From: Carpediemonas membranifera
Taxonomy: Eukaryota; Fornicata
Direction of reading: 5' to 3'
NCBI GenBank assembly: GCA_019828565.1
Contig: JAHDYR010000008.1
Coordinates: 62,001-126,000 of the forward strand
DNA: 64,000 nucleotides
Made by a program: the position numbers and the translations under genes. Positions 22,697 through 32,585 of this stretch are shown here, piece by piece. A model generated the notes under the pieces. The model did no database searches. It saw only the letters and a list, made by a program, of their open reading frames with translations, and was not told the origin of the DNA. Numbering within the stretch: position 1 is the stretch's first letter; every line of letters begins with the position of its first letter.

Positions 22697-24187
22697 ATGC
22701 CCGAACCCACGGAATGGTGCCTGGTAGAGACAATTTCTGATTGCAAAAAGGACGTGAAGCATGAGATATTCACTCCCAAACGGGCAACGTTTCAGGAGAC
22801 GCCACAGCCCTCTCCTGTGTGGTACTTAGAGTACAACACGCTCGATAGTCGCTACAAGAACTATTTCTTGTGCATTTCTGGTCCTACGCTCTCTGTATAC
22901 CGTGATTCTCAGACGCAGGAGAAGTCTGGAGGCTCCATTAGCCGCCTTACGACATGTCCGCTTCGCCTGTCGTTCACTTGCAACGCCGACAGTAATGGCA
23001 CGCCCGCAGACATGTCCTGTGCCTGCTGGACCTTCATGAACACCAAGGAGCGTCATCCAATGGTATGTGTCGGTGGGAAGGACGGCACCATCACGTCCAT
23101 CGACATTGAAACCCAGACGGTCAGATTCATGCGCGGGCACGGTGGCGACGTCCATTCAATCAGCGCACATCCCAAGTACCCTGGTATCATTGTCTCGGGC
23201 AGCCAAGACCATAGCGTTCGGTTGTGGAATTGCATCACGGGAACATGCCTGGCGAGATACCACGGGATATTCGGCAATTCACAACAGGTACATGATGTCG
23301 CATGGATGGACTACGGCGACGCTTTCATTTCATGCGACTATGACCGGAAGATCAAACTGTGGAAGCTCTCGGAGCGCGTTCTCGATAACATCTTCAACTC
23401 ATACTACTACACGGAGAGACAGAGGGTCCGCAAGGACATGCCCGGTGTGTCTATCCCAGAAGGCCTGCCAGGCCGAATGAAGATATACAACGAGTACTTT
23501 GTCGCCGCGTCTGATGCCTTGACGAACAACTCGGCGGACTCGCTCGCTGTAGCAAGCAACGACACTATCGTCCTGCGTGCTCTCACGTACGACAAGTCCC
23601 GGTGCTCGGCGACGTCCTCGGCCATTTCTGCGTCGTTGTGCATCTGTGCAGTTTTGCCGAGCTCGACAGACATTGGAAAGAACATTTTCAGAATACTGCA
23701 CAAGTATCCGATACCAACCCGAGATGCGTCGCTGGACGACCAGGTATACAAGGAGCGCCGCCTGAACCCCGATCTTGCTCTCAGTTTCTGCCGTATCGCC
23801 CTCTCCCGGACACACAAGCTCTTAGCTGCCGGCAACGAGCACGGCGACACGTTCATATGGCCACTTGACCCTACCACACCCGTCCAGCACCTCCGCTACC
23901 TTCCCCCCAGCAGCAGGATCAGCGAGAGTTGGTACCCTCCTGCTACGACCCGACCTGGCGACGACCTGCGAGAGGACCCAGACCCCGCCCCCGTGACGAT
24001 CAGGCTAATGGGCCAGGTACCCATCGCTGAGGCTGACCGGCCCATTCTTCTACCCCCGCCCGAAGTGGGCGTGGGGGCAGTGCGGTCGTTGTCGTTCCAT
24101 CCCTCGAGACTGCGGCTTGTGGTTGGTTACGACTGTGGGAAGATCGCGAAGTTCGAGTTTAATACGACGGCCGGACATGCCAATTAG
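22697..24187 (+). CDS. EED: EED/ESC-like WD40 protein (Polycomb repressive complex 2 subunit)
   Basis: A 496-aa WD40 protein from the ATG at 22697 (MPEPTEWCLVE). The frame is open upstream but that part overlaps the dynein 3' end in another frame and has no coding character. The blade order and linkers match EED: HPMVCVGGKDGTITSIDIET, then GHGGDVHSISAHPKYPGIIV, then SGSQDHSVRLWNCITGTC, then FISCDYDRKIKLWKL followed by an insertion and SYYYTERQR. EED reads trimethyl-lysine and scaffolds the H3K27 methyltransferase EZH2. Inserts between blades make it longer than the animal protein core. Other WD40 families are possible, but the long insertion after the RKIKLWKL blade is EED-like. Same strand as dynein, 235 bp downstream. 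Confidence 0.68.
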   Translation: MPEPTEWCLVETISDCKKDVKHEIFTPKRATFQETPQPSPVWYLEYNTLDSRYKNYFLCISGPTLSVYRDSQTQEKSGGSISRLTTCPLRLSFTCNADSNGTPADMSCACWTFMNTKERHPMVCVGGKDGTITSIDIETQTVRFMRGHGGDVHSISAHPKYPGIIVSGSQDHSVRLWNCITGTCLARYHGIFGNSQQVHDVAWMDYGDAFISCDYDRKIKLWKLSERVLDNIFNSYYYTERQRVRKDMPGVSIPEGLPGRMKIYNEYFVAASDALTNNSADSLAVASNDTIVLRALTYDKSRCSATSSAISASLCICAVLPSSTDIGKNIFRILHKYPIPTRDASLDDQVYKERRLNPDLALSFCRIALSRTHKLLAAGNEHGDTFIWPLDPTTPVQHLRYLPPSSRISESWYPPATTRPGDDLREDPDPAPVTIRLMGQVPIAEADRPILLPPPEVGVGAVRSLSFHPSRLRLVVGYDCGKIAKFEFNTTAGHAN

Positions 24188-24476
24188 GCGATGTATTAAA
24201 AGATCAAGCAGGGTTGACCTGTGATGAGAGCCGCACCCAGCAACATAGTCAATGGCGCACAAAAAACAACCCAGGATTAAGCTTCGAGTGGCCCATATGC
24301 GACGCCTTTAGCGGACCCGAGCTTGCTTGTGGTCCCTTCGGGCTGGTGTGTCGTAAAAATTAATAGTGGGTTTTAAAACTACCATTGCCAGAGAAAATTT
24401 ATGAATTTGAGATGTTGACGTCCACATGTTGAGTTGAGTGATGCGTTGCTTCATTGATGGTGGTCTGGTGGGCATC

Positions 24477-25634
24477 TCAGATGCAGTACTGCTTGATGGC
24501 CTCGAAACCGTTGAAGTTGACGCTCGAGATGCTGGCGGCGTAGGCGCTGCAGGAGTTGAAGTACACCAGGTCACCTGCCCTGAGGCCAACGGGCATGCGG
24601 TACTCTTTCTTCTCGTAGATCACGTCGACGCTGTCGCACGTCGGGCCCGCGAGAATAACGGGCTCGGTCTCCTCGCCGTCGCGCGAGGTCGTGATGTTGT
24701 ACGCGATGGCCTCGTCCAGGGTCTCGCTCAGGCCGTTGAACCTGCCGGCGTCGAGGTACACCCAGCGCTTGCAGTCGTCGTTGGACTTGCGCGAGACGAG
24801 GACGACCTCGGCCTGGAGGACGCCCGAGTCGCCGACCATGGAGCGGCCGGGCTCGATCATGAGGCGCGGGTGGCGCATGCCGAAGTGGCCGATGACGGAC
24901 CGCATCACCGCCTCGGCGTAGGCCGGGAGCTCCTCGATCTGCTCCTGGTAGTGCCCGTCGCCGAGGTCGATCACCTGGAGCTCGACACCGCGCTCCTGGA
25001 GGGTCATGAAGAGCGAGGCGACGCGGGTCATGGCTACGTCCCACTGGCTGAGGTCGAGCTGCTGGGAGCCGACGTGGAAGGAGACGCCGTGGGGCTCGAG
25101 GCCGACCTCGCGGGCCTGGCAGAGGAGGTCGGCGGCCATCTCGGGCTCGCAGCCGAACTTGCGGGACAGCGGCCACTGGGCGCCCTCGTTCTCGACGAGG
25201 ATGCGGCAGTAGACCATGGAGCCGGGGGCCGCGCGGGAGATCTTGAGCAGTTCCTCCTCGGAGTCGAACGCGAAGAGCCTGATGCCGCGGGAGTATGCGT
25301 AAGCGATGTCGCGCTCCTTCTTGATGGTGTTGCTGAACGACATGCGCTCGGGGGCCGCGCCGAGGTCGAGGCAGAGCTGGATCTCGGGCAGCGACGCGAC
25401 GTCGAAGCCTGAGCCCTCCTCGACAAGCACGCGGACGACCTCATGCGCGGGGTTCGCCTTAACGGCGTAGAAAACTTCGGTCTTCGGGAGGTACCGCCGC
25501 ATGGCGCGGTAGTTCTGACGGACGACGTCGAGATCGATCACTAGGCACGGAGTAGCGGGCTTGTTATCCGCCAGGAACTTCTGAATGCGCTTGTTCATTG
25601 CTATTCGCTCTTGTGCTGTTAGTGGCTGCGGCAA
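24477..25634 (-). CDS. Fold-III PLP decarboxylase (ornithine/lysine decarboxylase)
   Basis: A 385-aa enzyme of the alanine-racemase-fold decarboxylases, which make putrescine or cadaverine from ornithine or lysine. The PLP lysine is K59 in FYAVKANP. H187 in FHVGSQQ stacks on PLP. EPGR at 261-264 and the catalytic C333-D334 in GPTCDSVD are all present. The phosphate-binding glycine loop, normally GGGFP, reads GDGHYQ at 225-230, a change at a usually invariant site. The compact length and the segments SFSNTIKKERDIAYAYSRGIRLFAF and WPLSRKFGCEP are those of the short bacterial (alphaproteobacterial-type) enzymes rather than animal ODC with its C-terminal extension, suggesting lateral transfer. 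Single exon, very GC-rich third positions. Confidence 0.9.
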   Translation of the reverse strand: MPQPLTAQERIAMNKRIQKFLADNKPATPCLVIDLDVVRQNYRAMRRYLPKTEVFYAVKANPAHEVVRVLVEEGSGFDVASLPEIQLCLDLGAAPERMSFSNTIKKERDIAYAYSRGIRLFAFDSEEELLKISRAAPGSMVYCRILVENEGAQWPLSRKFGCEPEMAADLLCQAREVGLEPHGVSFHVGSQQLDLSQWDVAMTRVASLFMTLQERGVELQVIDLGDGHYQEQIEELPAYAEAVMRSVIGHFGMRHPRLMIEPGRSMVGDSGVLQAEVVLVSRKSNDDCKRWVYLDAGRFNGLSETLDEAIAYNITTSRDGEETEPVILAGPTCDSVDVIYEKKEYRMPVGLRAGDLVYFNSCSAYAASISSVNFNGFEAIKQYCI

Positions 25635-26019
25635 GGACTCATTCTGAGATGGTATGGTTCATTTTGGTCCGGGCAAATCCGGCAAACCTTAGCGACGGCT
25701 ACGACGGAGCTACGGGCGTCGTAGCGATGTCTGGACACGTGTGTACTCCCACTGGCATGGCGGACTATTTTGAGCCAGACTGAATCAGCGCAAGTTAATT
25801 CTCTGAGCAAGGTGCGATCAAGATTGGCCACCGACCGAGGGCAGGCAGGTGATGGAACGCTATCATTATATGTCGGCGTATAGTGGGTGTGGTACAATAA
25901 GCGGCTGTCCAATAGCATCCTGGTGTCGGAGCTTTGGCAGTGAGTGTCCACGAAAGGGCGCAAAGTCATTTTTGAACTCTCTTATAAAATCTCTTCCCCT
26001 CATTTACGGCAACGTCATG
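25635..26019. other. Intergenic, no gene seen
   Basis: This lies between the decarboxylase start and the stop of the KNL1-like gene. Short A/T-richer tracts are present; no RNA gene or repeat was recognised. Confidence 0.5.
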
Positions 26020-27897
26020 CTACCGCTCGTGTACCCAGACCACCTCGTCCATGATACCCGCCTGCTGCCTCGCCAGGCCCGCTGCCAGCTCGCTCAGGCT
26101 GCTGTACTGTCCAGTGCCCGCGTATCGCCGCAGTCCGGGGTTCCCAATGAGCACCCGCACCGGAACCTGACCGGCCTCGAGGCTGTCCTCGGAGAAGACG
26201 AACTCAGGGTTTCTCTGCCTCAGCGAGGAGAGGAGGTCAGCAATGGGCACCGACAGCACAAAGAGTACGGCCGGCTCGTCCGGCTGGGTCAGCTGGAGAC
26301 TGATCTTGAGCGAGGTCGGGTCAGCCGCAGGCCAGGTTTCGGTGAGGAAGACCTGGGCAACTCTGGGGAACTTGGCGCCAGACCGCTTCAGAGATGCCTT
26401 GGGGCAGTTCGCGAGCGAAACTACGTCCATGATGTGGTCGAATATATGCCCGAATCTCTGATCCGCCTCGACTGGGTCGGCCGGGGCCTCCATCGACTCG
26501 AGCACAATCGCCTGGAGTCTCCTGAAGTACGCTCGCACGCCATCGCCCACACACCATGGCCGCCGCACCAGACCAGGGAACGGCGACGACTCCTGCTCGA
26601 CCTCAGTCAGGCCCGGGTGCAGGGTAAGGCCGGCCTCGTCCTGTCTGAACATCCCCATGAACATCGTGGCGGCCCCGGTCTCCTTCCAGACCCAGGCGCT
26701 GATGTCCACCGGGGTGCCCTTGGACGATGCTTGGGCGGCGCGCTTGGCCTCTGCTATGGAGGCGAGCATGCTGACCTTCTTGATCTCCTCGTTCTTGCTC
26801 GCAATCTCGGCTTCTATTTTCTTGATTCCTTCTTCAAGGGCCTCGATCTGGCTGTTATGATCAGAAGAAAGCTCTGAGTCTGCCGCAAGCTGGGTGGAGA
26901 GCTGGTCTATCACGCTCTTCATCCTATCGGCGCCTTCGTTCATCTCGACGTGCTGGTGTGCCAGGGCGACGGCCTTACGGGTCTCGAGCTCACGATCCTG
27001 GGCCACGCGAGTGCTCTGGAGGTCCTGAACCTCGTCTAGCTTCTGCTGGACGAACCAAGGCGTCCTGTTGACGTCGCTGTCGATCTCCGCGTCCTCCTTG
27101 AACTCGTCATAGCGGCCCTTCGACTCTTTCCCTAGCTTCTCCCTCACTGCCTTGTCCAACGACTCGAACCACTGGCAGTAGCGCGCCTTGGCCTCCTTGC
27201 TGAACTGGCTCTCCATAGCTGACGTCAAGCCGCCGCACAGCTCGAAGTAAAAGCTCTCCGCCTTCGAGTCGGCCTCGGCCTTCGCCTTCTGGATCTTCTT
27301 GAGGAACGCTGCGCGGTTTGAAGCCCACTCTCGGTTCGCCGGGTCTCGCACAGCTTTGGGAGCTCTGCGGCGATTCGAGGTCGGCTGAGGCTCGCAGTTA
27401 AACTTCTCGATCAACTCGGCCACGTCTGCTGCGAGCTTCTTCCGCTCTTCCCGGAGCACCTTCTCGCCGAACTCCCTTCTGTAGAAGTCACGGGTCGTGT
27501 TGTTCATGCCTGGCGGGGTGAGCGAAGGGGTGCTGGCGCCCCTCAGGGCAGACTTGGGGCCGTTCTTGGTCGCAGTCATCCATTCGTTCAGCTGGTCGAG
27601 GGAGGCTAGCACTGGTATGCTGGTGTCCATGGTGCGGAATTCGTCAAAGAGCTCCTTTGCCTTGAGCTTGGCGCCTGAACCACCAGTGCGCTTGTCAATG
27701 CTCATTGCTAGCGCGCTATTGATATCCTCATCCTGTGGCAATGGGTTCGTGTAGAGCGACGGCTTCGAGATGGGATCTGTCAGCGTGTACGTCATCGTCT
27801 CATCGCCCATGAGCATGGTTTCGTTACCTGCCATGCTTTCATCTAACGTTGAAAGCGAATACTGGCTTGTGTCGCCTTGAATGAACGTCTCTTCCAT
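26020..27897 (-). CDS. Coiled-coil protein resembling kinetochore KNL1/Spc7
   Basis: A 625-aa protein from the ATG at 27897; the frame is open 52 codons further but that would run into the divergent neighbour. The N-terminal 40 residues are rich in Met, Thr and acidic residues (DETMTYTLTD), reminiscent of MELT motifs. The central helical region (YFELCGGLTSAMESQF, then SKEAKARYCQWFESLDKAVR) and a long coiled coil (about residues 290 to 410, ending EIASKNEEIKKVSMLASIAEA) parallel the Spc7/KNL1 domain. The C-terminal 200 residues could be an RWD-type globular region. KNL1 links centromeres to microtubules and the spindle checkpoint. The resemblance is of layout and short patches, so the name is a hypothesis; another coiled-coil cytoskeletal protein is possible. 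Confidence 0.45.
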   Translation of the reverse strand: MEETFIQGDTSQYSLSTLDESMAGNETMLMGDETMTYTLTDPISKPSLYTNPLPQDEDINSALAMSIDKRTGGSGAKLKAKELFDEFRTMDTSIPVLASLDQLNEWMTATKNGPKSALRGASTPSLTPPGMNNTTRDFYRREFGEKVLREERKKLAADVAELIEKFNCEPQPTSNRRRAPKAVRDPANREWASNRAAFLKKIQKAKAEADSKAESFYFELCGGLTSAMESQFSKEAKARYCQWFESLDKAVREKLGKESKGRYDEFKEDAEIDSDVNRTPWFVQQKLDEVQDLQSTRVAQDRELETRKAVALAHQHVEMNEGADRMKSVIDQLSTQLAADSELSSDHNSQIEALEEGIKKIEAEIASKNEEIKKVSMLASIAEAKRAAQASSKGTPVDISAWVWKETGAATMFMGMFRQDEAGLTLHPGLTEVEQESSPFPGLVRRPWCVGDGVRAYFRRLQAIVLESMEAPADPVEADQRFGHIFDHIMDVVSLANCPKASLKRSGAKFPRVAQVFLTETWPAADPTSLKISLQLTQPDEPAVLFVLSVPIADLLSSLRQRNPEFVFSEDSLEAGQVPVRVLIGNPGLRRYAGTGQYSSLSELAAGLARQQAGIMDEVVWVHER

Positions 27898-28031
27898 CGT
27901 CGTTTTTGCGCATATTCTGCGCCAATGATGACAGGCGCGCAGTCGTCCCTGCCCACCCAGCAACACCCAGGGAGCGCCAGCAACGGGTTCGAGCGGGGTC
28001 AGCACATGGTGGGCTATCCTGCTTGTTGACG
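27898..28031. promoter_or_regulatory. Compact divergent promoter region, 134 bp
   Basis: Head-to-head start codons of the KNL1-like and WD40 genes are only 134 bp apart, implying a shared bidirectional promoter. Confidence 0.45.
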
Positions 28032-29393
28032 ATGGCGAGCACCAACCAAACACGGAAGAGAAAGGCTGCTGCAGTTACTGACGAGTCTTTCGGACGTAGT
28101 AGCGTATGGGATGCATCGAGATCTGACTTTAGTGGCCCGTGGGGGCGGTTTGACGACGAAAGCAAGTGGGAGAAGGCTGGCAAGCGAGCCGATGAAGATA
28201 TCGCCAGCATAATCGGCCCTGCCATCCTCCCAAGGTGGTATTTTGAGCAACAGCTCAGCTCTGGCTGGCATCCGGGAGCCAAGGCCACACAAAAGGCGAC
28301 AGAGATTGTTCCAAGCCACGCCTGGTCCTTCCACCGGGCCCTGCCGCTCCCCACGACGTTCCCACTGCCATCCAAGCTTCGGCAGACCATCAGCGTGGGC
28401 AATAGTGGTGTGGACACCATCGCCGCTTCCCACGCAGGTTTAGTCGCATGTGGACGGGTCGACGGCGATGTCTCAGTGTACAGCTTGCCCGAGAGCGCTA
28501 CAGGGTCCTACAGCGAGGCAGCAGTGCTAAAGGGCCACACTGAAGCGATCAACGCGCTCTGCTGGCCGGGTGGGGCGGGCTCACTCATCAGCGGATCCCA
28601 CGATGGCACCCTCAAGCTGTGGGACCTCGAGCGGAACCACGCCACAACATCCCCCCTCAGAGACGTCCAGGGCATGGACGCCTTTGATTCAATCAAATTC
28701 TACCCTACCTCCCTCGCCCCCCAGCCCGGCCAACCTGCCATCGTCTACGCCTCCGTCGGCGTGTCAGGCTCGGGCCGCAGCCTTGCGTCGGCGAGGTCTC
28801 GGGTCGTGCGCTGGGACACGAGGATGGCTGCACCGGAGATGCTTCCATGTGGTCTCTTTGACCGCAATGTCAATGCGATATCGTTCTCTGAGGACGGTCG
28901 GTACTATGTGACCGGCGATGACACTAACCGGGTGATGCTGTTCAGCGTGACAGCCCCAACAATGGCCGTGGACGTCCTTGGGACCAGCTCACGATTCCCC
29001 AAATCTGCGATATGTAGGGTTGGATCCGACCGATGGGCTGTATCTACAAGATCGCATCATATCCAGATGATCGACTTCAAGGACGGCCGTATCAAATTCA
29101 TGACTACGCGTGTCGACGGCAAGGAGACCAACGTGTCTCTTCGTGGCGGCGGGTTCACTACAGGCCAGACTATCGGCCTTGACGCCTCCCCCGACGGCCG
29201 TTATGTTGTCTCCGGCTCTGGCAAGGGCGGTGTGTTCTTATGGAAGGTCGACTCCAACCGTGAGCAGTTTATGACAACAGACCCAGTCAAGATCCTGCGG
29301 CACGGCGACGAGCCTGTCGGCGGTGTGGCGTGGAGTCCGCTGGGCGGGGTCTGGTCGAGCGGGGCCGACGGCAGGGTCAAGCTTTGGCGGTGA
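28032..29393 (+). CDS. WD40 repeat protein, Prp17/CDC40-like
   Basis: A 453-aa protein from the ATG at 28032 (MASTNQTRKRKAAAV). It has a basic start and then about seven WD40 blades, including GHTEAINALCWPGG, SGSHDGTLKLWDLERN, NAISFSEDGRYYVTGDDTN, DASPDGRYVVSGSGKGG and a closing SSGADGRVKLWR. The pattern of blades resembles the spliceosomal second-step factor Prp17, whose presence would fit an intron-bearing genome. The resemblance is not strong enough to exclude other nuclear WD40 families such as WDR70. Single exon, transcribed divergently from the KNL1-like gene. Confidence 0.65.
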   Translation: MASTNQTRKRKAAAVTDESFGRSSVWDASRSDFSGPWGRFDDESKWEKAGKRADEDIASIIGPAILPRWYFEQQLSSGWHPGAKATQKATEIVPSHAWSFHRALPLPTTFPLPSKLRQTISVGNSGVDTIAASHAGLVACGRVDGDVSVYSLPESATGSYSEAAVLKGHTEAINALCWPGGAGSLISGSHDGTLKLWDLERNHATTSPLRDVQGMDAFDSIKFYPTSLAPQPGQPAIVYASVGVSGSGRSLASARSRVVRWDTRMAAPEMLPCGLFDRNVNAISFSEDGRYYVTGDDTNRVMLFSVTAPTMAVDVLGTSSRFPKSAICRVGSDRWAVSTRSHHIQMIDFKDGRIKFMTTRVDGKETNVSLRGGGFTTGQTIGLDASPDGRYVVSGSGKGGVFLWKVDSNREQFMTTDPVKILRHGDEPVGGVAWSPLGGVWSSGADGRVKLWR

Positions 29394-29456
29394 TGCTGGT
29401 GATTGTCTCTTCCCTGTGTCATGAACAGATGTTGTAAACACCGGTGTTCAGTTCAT

Positions 29457-30153
29457 TTACTCTTGCTTCCGGAATATTGGGAAGAAAATACTCGGTTTGA
29501 ATCGTCCCTTGAAAAGTCTCATCTCGACGTTGAAAGCATTCACGCCACGGCGGATCTTGAACGCGCCACCGATGCCCCAGTGACGGCCCCAGGTGTTGGT
29601 GCAGAGCCAGTAGGGGATGCCATGCTCGATGCCCCAGCCGATGAGTCGTATGGCATGAGAGCCAATTTTCTTCGAATTTTGATCGATTGTATAAATGCCT
29701 GACCGATAATCAAAAATGTTATCATGAACATCGAACATCGTAGACACTGGGCCGCGGAGGAAGATCTTCTTCTGGATGTCACGGGCAACGGCAGCGACGC
29801 CGTCACGTGAATCATAGGGCAGGCAGCTCTTGGAAACAATGCCGCTCCTCTTCATGGCATCGTAAACGTCGGGATAGTTGATACCCTCGCATGGTGTCCA
29901 ATCATCATCGTACTCCGCGCATGACAGAAGCCACTGGGAAGAGAAAGACACGGACTCGCCAGTGGCGGCGATCGGACGCAACTTGAACGGCTGTGAGAAG
30001 GGCGGATGATTTGCATTGACCTGCAAAAGGAATCTCATTCAGCGCAGGGCACTTCTCGCCCCATTTCACGCGGGCATCGAATGATTCGGGAAGCTCAACG
30101 GCGCTTGAAAGCGCTAAACCAAGGATCAGGAAGCTAATCAGAAAGAACTTCAT
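29457..30153 (-). pseudogene. Degenerate cathepsin B-like protease copy
   Basis: Starts with a clear signal peptide (MKFFLISFLILGLALSSAVE) and continues into PESFDARVKWGEKCPALNEI, homologous to the intact gene at 36008-36933. It lacks most of the propeptide. The active-site motif QCGSCWAF is replaced by QCKSSALL, so the nucleophile Cys is Ser. Near 29970 the frame breaks right after ASDR, and the next frame carries the rest (GESVSFSSQWLLSC, SHAIRLIGWG with the His, NTWG with the Asn). The break is not in a homopolymer and no plausible intron repairs it. It is either a pseudogene or a recently broken pseudoenzyme. Confidence 0.8.
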
Positions 30154-30435
30154 GTTTTCAGTGCTTCTGCAGAAAAGGGACGAGTAGAAAAAACAGCGAA
30201 TCAGAGAGATCTTCACTCAGGCGACATTTTGTCGTTTCGAGGCTTTGCAAAATTCGTAGAGCGATCATAAACAGAAATTGAGGCCAACATCCTGCATGAC
30301 TCTCTGCCAGTGAAGGAGCCGCCTCGTTGACTCGATGGACGCTTGATTCGCGTTTTGTCAGGTTTGCACAATTTGACATGCAAACGAACCTGACAAGCAG
30401 GTCTGCGCTTTCAAGCTTTCGCCAACGGTCATAGA
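30154..30435. promoter_or_regulatory. Divergent intergenic region, cathepsin copy and phosphohexomutase
   Basis: A 282-bp head-to-head gap. No specific element was recognised. Confidence 0.3.
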
Positions 30436-31827
30436 ATGAGCGAAGAATATCCATTGATGCTAACGATCAGCGGAATTCGTGGTATTGCTGGTAAGAGCCT
30501 CACTGCAGCTGTCGTTGAGCGCTACGTCGAGGCATTCGGGGCATTTATCCACGCACACCACAGGGCAGGCAGCAAACGGATCATTGTATGCGGCCGAGAC
30601 TCGCGTGTCAGTGGTCTTGAGATCAACACAGCCGCGTGCGAGTTACTCACGGCCCAGGGCTGGACGGTTTGGGACATAGGCATCGTACCGACCCCGACAG
30701 TGCAGTATATGGTGAAGAAGCACGCGCTGGCTGGGGGAATCGTCATCACGAGCAGCCATAACCCCAAGCAGTGGAACGGGCTGAAGTTTGTGGGACCGGA
30801 CAGCCTCTTCCTCTCGCCCGACGCCTGTGCCGAGGTCTTCAAGGATGACGCCCCTCGCAGCGTCGGCACCGAGCATGAAGGGCATCTGGTGCTCGTTGGT
30901 GATGCCGCAGAACAACACGTGAACGATCTTCTTCAGCTTCCAATCATTCCCGTCGAAGACATTGAGTCTCGACGCTTCACAGTCGCACTCGACACAGTAT
31001 GTGGTGCAGGTGGGCCTATCATGGCCTACCTGCTTGAGCAGCTCGGCGCCACCGTGCGGGGCCAGAACCTCGAGACGAGCGGCCTCTTCCCCCGCGACCC
31101 CGAGCCTACCGTGGGCAGCCTCGCCGAGTTCTGCAAGTTCGTGGAGCAGAGCGACGCGGACCTAGGCATCGCGGTCGACCCGGACGTGGACCGGTGCGTG
31201 TTGATCGATGAGCGGGGCGTGTGCTTCGGCGAGGAGTTCACCCTCGCCATTGCCGTCGACTACATCCTCAGCCATGTCGGCAGGAAAGGCTGTGTCGTCA
31301 AGAACCTGTCTTCCTCAATGATGACTGATGTGTTTGCTGCAAGAAACGGCTGTGAACTGGTGGAGGCGGCAGTCGGCGAAATCAACGTCGCGCTAGCAAT
31401 GCGAGAGATGAGCGCAGTCATTGGGGGTGAGGGAAACGGCGGTGTGATGCTGCCGGACCTCCACATAGGCCGTGACGCCCCCGTCGCTGCCGCCCTCGCC
31501 CTAGCCTGGCTGGCTGTCGGTGGTGGGACCATGTCGGAAAGGATCGGGGCCATGCCGCATTTTGCTATAGTCAAGCACAAGGTCCCCCTGGGTGGACTCG
31601 ACCCAGATGCTGTCCTTGAGAGAGCCAGGACGGTGGAGATCTTCCCTGGCCAACGGAGGCCGGAGGTGTCGACTCTGGATGGTGTCAAGCTCAAGGGTGG
31701 GTCATGGTGGGTACACGTCCGGAAGTCGAACACTGAGCCGATCCTCCGGGTGATCGCGGAGGCTCGGTCGAAGGAGGAGGCCGAGGATCTATGCGATCGA
31801 GTGAAGAAGGCTCTGTTCAGCGAGTAA
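30436..31827 (+). CDS. Phosphoglucosamine/phosphomannomutase-type phosphohexomutase, prokaryote-like
   Basis: A 463-aa alpha-D-phosphohexomutase with all four active-site loops. The phosphoserine loop is TSSHNP (Ser107) and the metal loop is DPDVDR (248-253). The sugar-binding loop is GEGNGG (331-336), and the phosphate-binding loop is RKSNTEP (429-435). The GEGNGG form is typical of the archaeal and bacterial phosphoglucosamine mutase group rather than of eukaryotic PGM3/AGM1. The likely reaction is interconversion of hexosamine 6- and 1-phosphates (or mannose phosphates) for sugar-nucleotide synthesis. It is probably of prokaryotic origin. The single exon and codon use match the neighbouring host genes, so any transfer is not recent. 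Confidence 0.88.
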   Translation: MSEEYPLMLTISGIRGIAGKSLTAAVVERYVEAFGAFIHAHHRAGSKRIIVCGRDSRVSGLEINTAACELLTAQGWTVWDIGIVPTPTVQYMVKKHALAGGIVITSSHNPKQWNGLKFVGPDSLFLSPDACAEVFKDDAPRSVGTEHEGHLVLVGDAAEQHVNDLLQLPIIPVEDIESRRFTVALDTVCGAGGPIMAYLLEQLGATVRGQNLETSGLFPRDPEPTVGSLAEFCKFVEQSDADLGIAVDPDVDRCVLIDERGVCFGEEFTLAIAVDYILSHVGRKGCVVKNLSSSMMTDVFAARNGCELVEAAVGEINVALAMREMSAVIGGEGNGGVMLPDLHIGRDAPVAAALALAWLAVGGGTMSERIGAMPHFAIVKHKVPLGGLDPDAVLERARTVEIFPGQRRPEVSTLDGVKLKGGSWWVHVRKSNTEPILRVIAEARSKEEAEDLCDRVKKALFSE

Positions 31828-32585
31828 AGGGTGGTTTAGTGGCAATGATGGGCGGCTGATGGAGTTGTGATGTCTTGGGGGTTCTTCTCTTCTCTTGCCA
31901 TGTGCTGTGCTCCATGTGCTCTCTGCTGAGCACGTCGGCCATACCAGTCCGTTAACAGGAAAAAAAAGAAAATTGTCGCGCTAGGCATAGCCATGGCTGA
32001 TTATTGTCTAGTTACGCCCTTGTCCCGTGGCTGGCTCTATTAGCGCCATATTTTGCGAGATAAAGTTTGACTTCTTCAGCGAGAAATGCCCTCGAGGCAA
32101 TGAAGCGAAGATTGTACAAATGGATGTATGAACGCAACATGAAGCAATAATGAGCTTGTATATAAGCTCAAACACTCGGAAACTAAACAATATCAGCATT
32201 TACCAAGCAATTGCGTTGGCAACACCTTCATTTCTTGGGCGGAGAAGCTGGCTCGGAACGGAATGCTGAAAAAGACAGTCTTAAGTATTCAATAGGTATA
32301 TCTAACTGCATGCACGGCCTCGAAAGCGATATCTCATCCGTTAGCGCCCATACACAGAGGGGCGATCGCCCCTACAGGTTCGACTCGATCGACTCGAGGC
32401 CACAGGCTCTGTAACAAAACAACAGAGACATGTCTGGTCGCCCACGGACACGTCAGGACACGATTCGGCAGACCTGACTCGCAGTCGACTTGGGTCAACG
32501 AAACAGCTCCGCGAACGACGGCAAACGAGCCTTGATTTCTGATCTATTTCGACATGTGTTTTCGCCATACAAACGAAACATCGTA
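31828..32585. other. Intergenic, no gene seen
   Basis: A 758-bp gap between two plus-strand genes. It contains an A-rich run near 31960 and A/T-rich sequence near 32140-32200. No coding, RNA or repeat feature could be supported. Confidence 0.5.

Noticed and set aside
22640-22730. T-arm-like sequence GTGGGTTCGGGCATCCCAC (minus strand)
   Set aside because: The loop is 9 nt rather than 7 and no acceptor or anticodon stem can be formed around it.
24438-25412. 324-codon plus-strand frame
   Set aside because: Antisense shadow of the decarboxylase gene, whose catalytic motifs are unmistakable.
29990-30025. Possible 30-nt intron (GTCAAT...CTCACAG) in the degenerate cathepsin copy
   Set aside because: The donor does not fit, its removal would delete the active-site region, and its length is a multiple of three, so it does not repair the frame.
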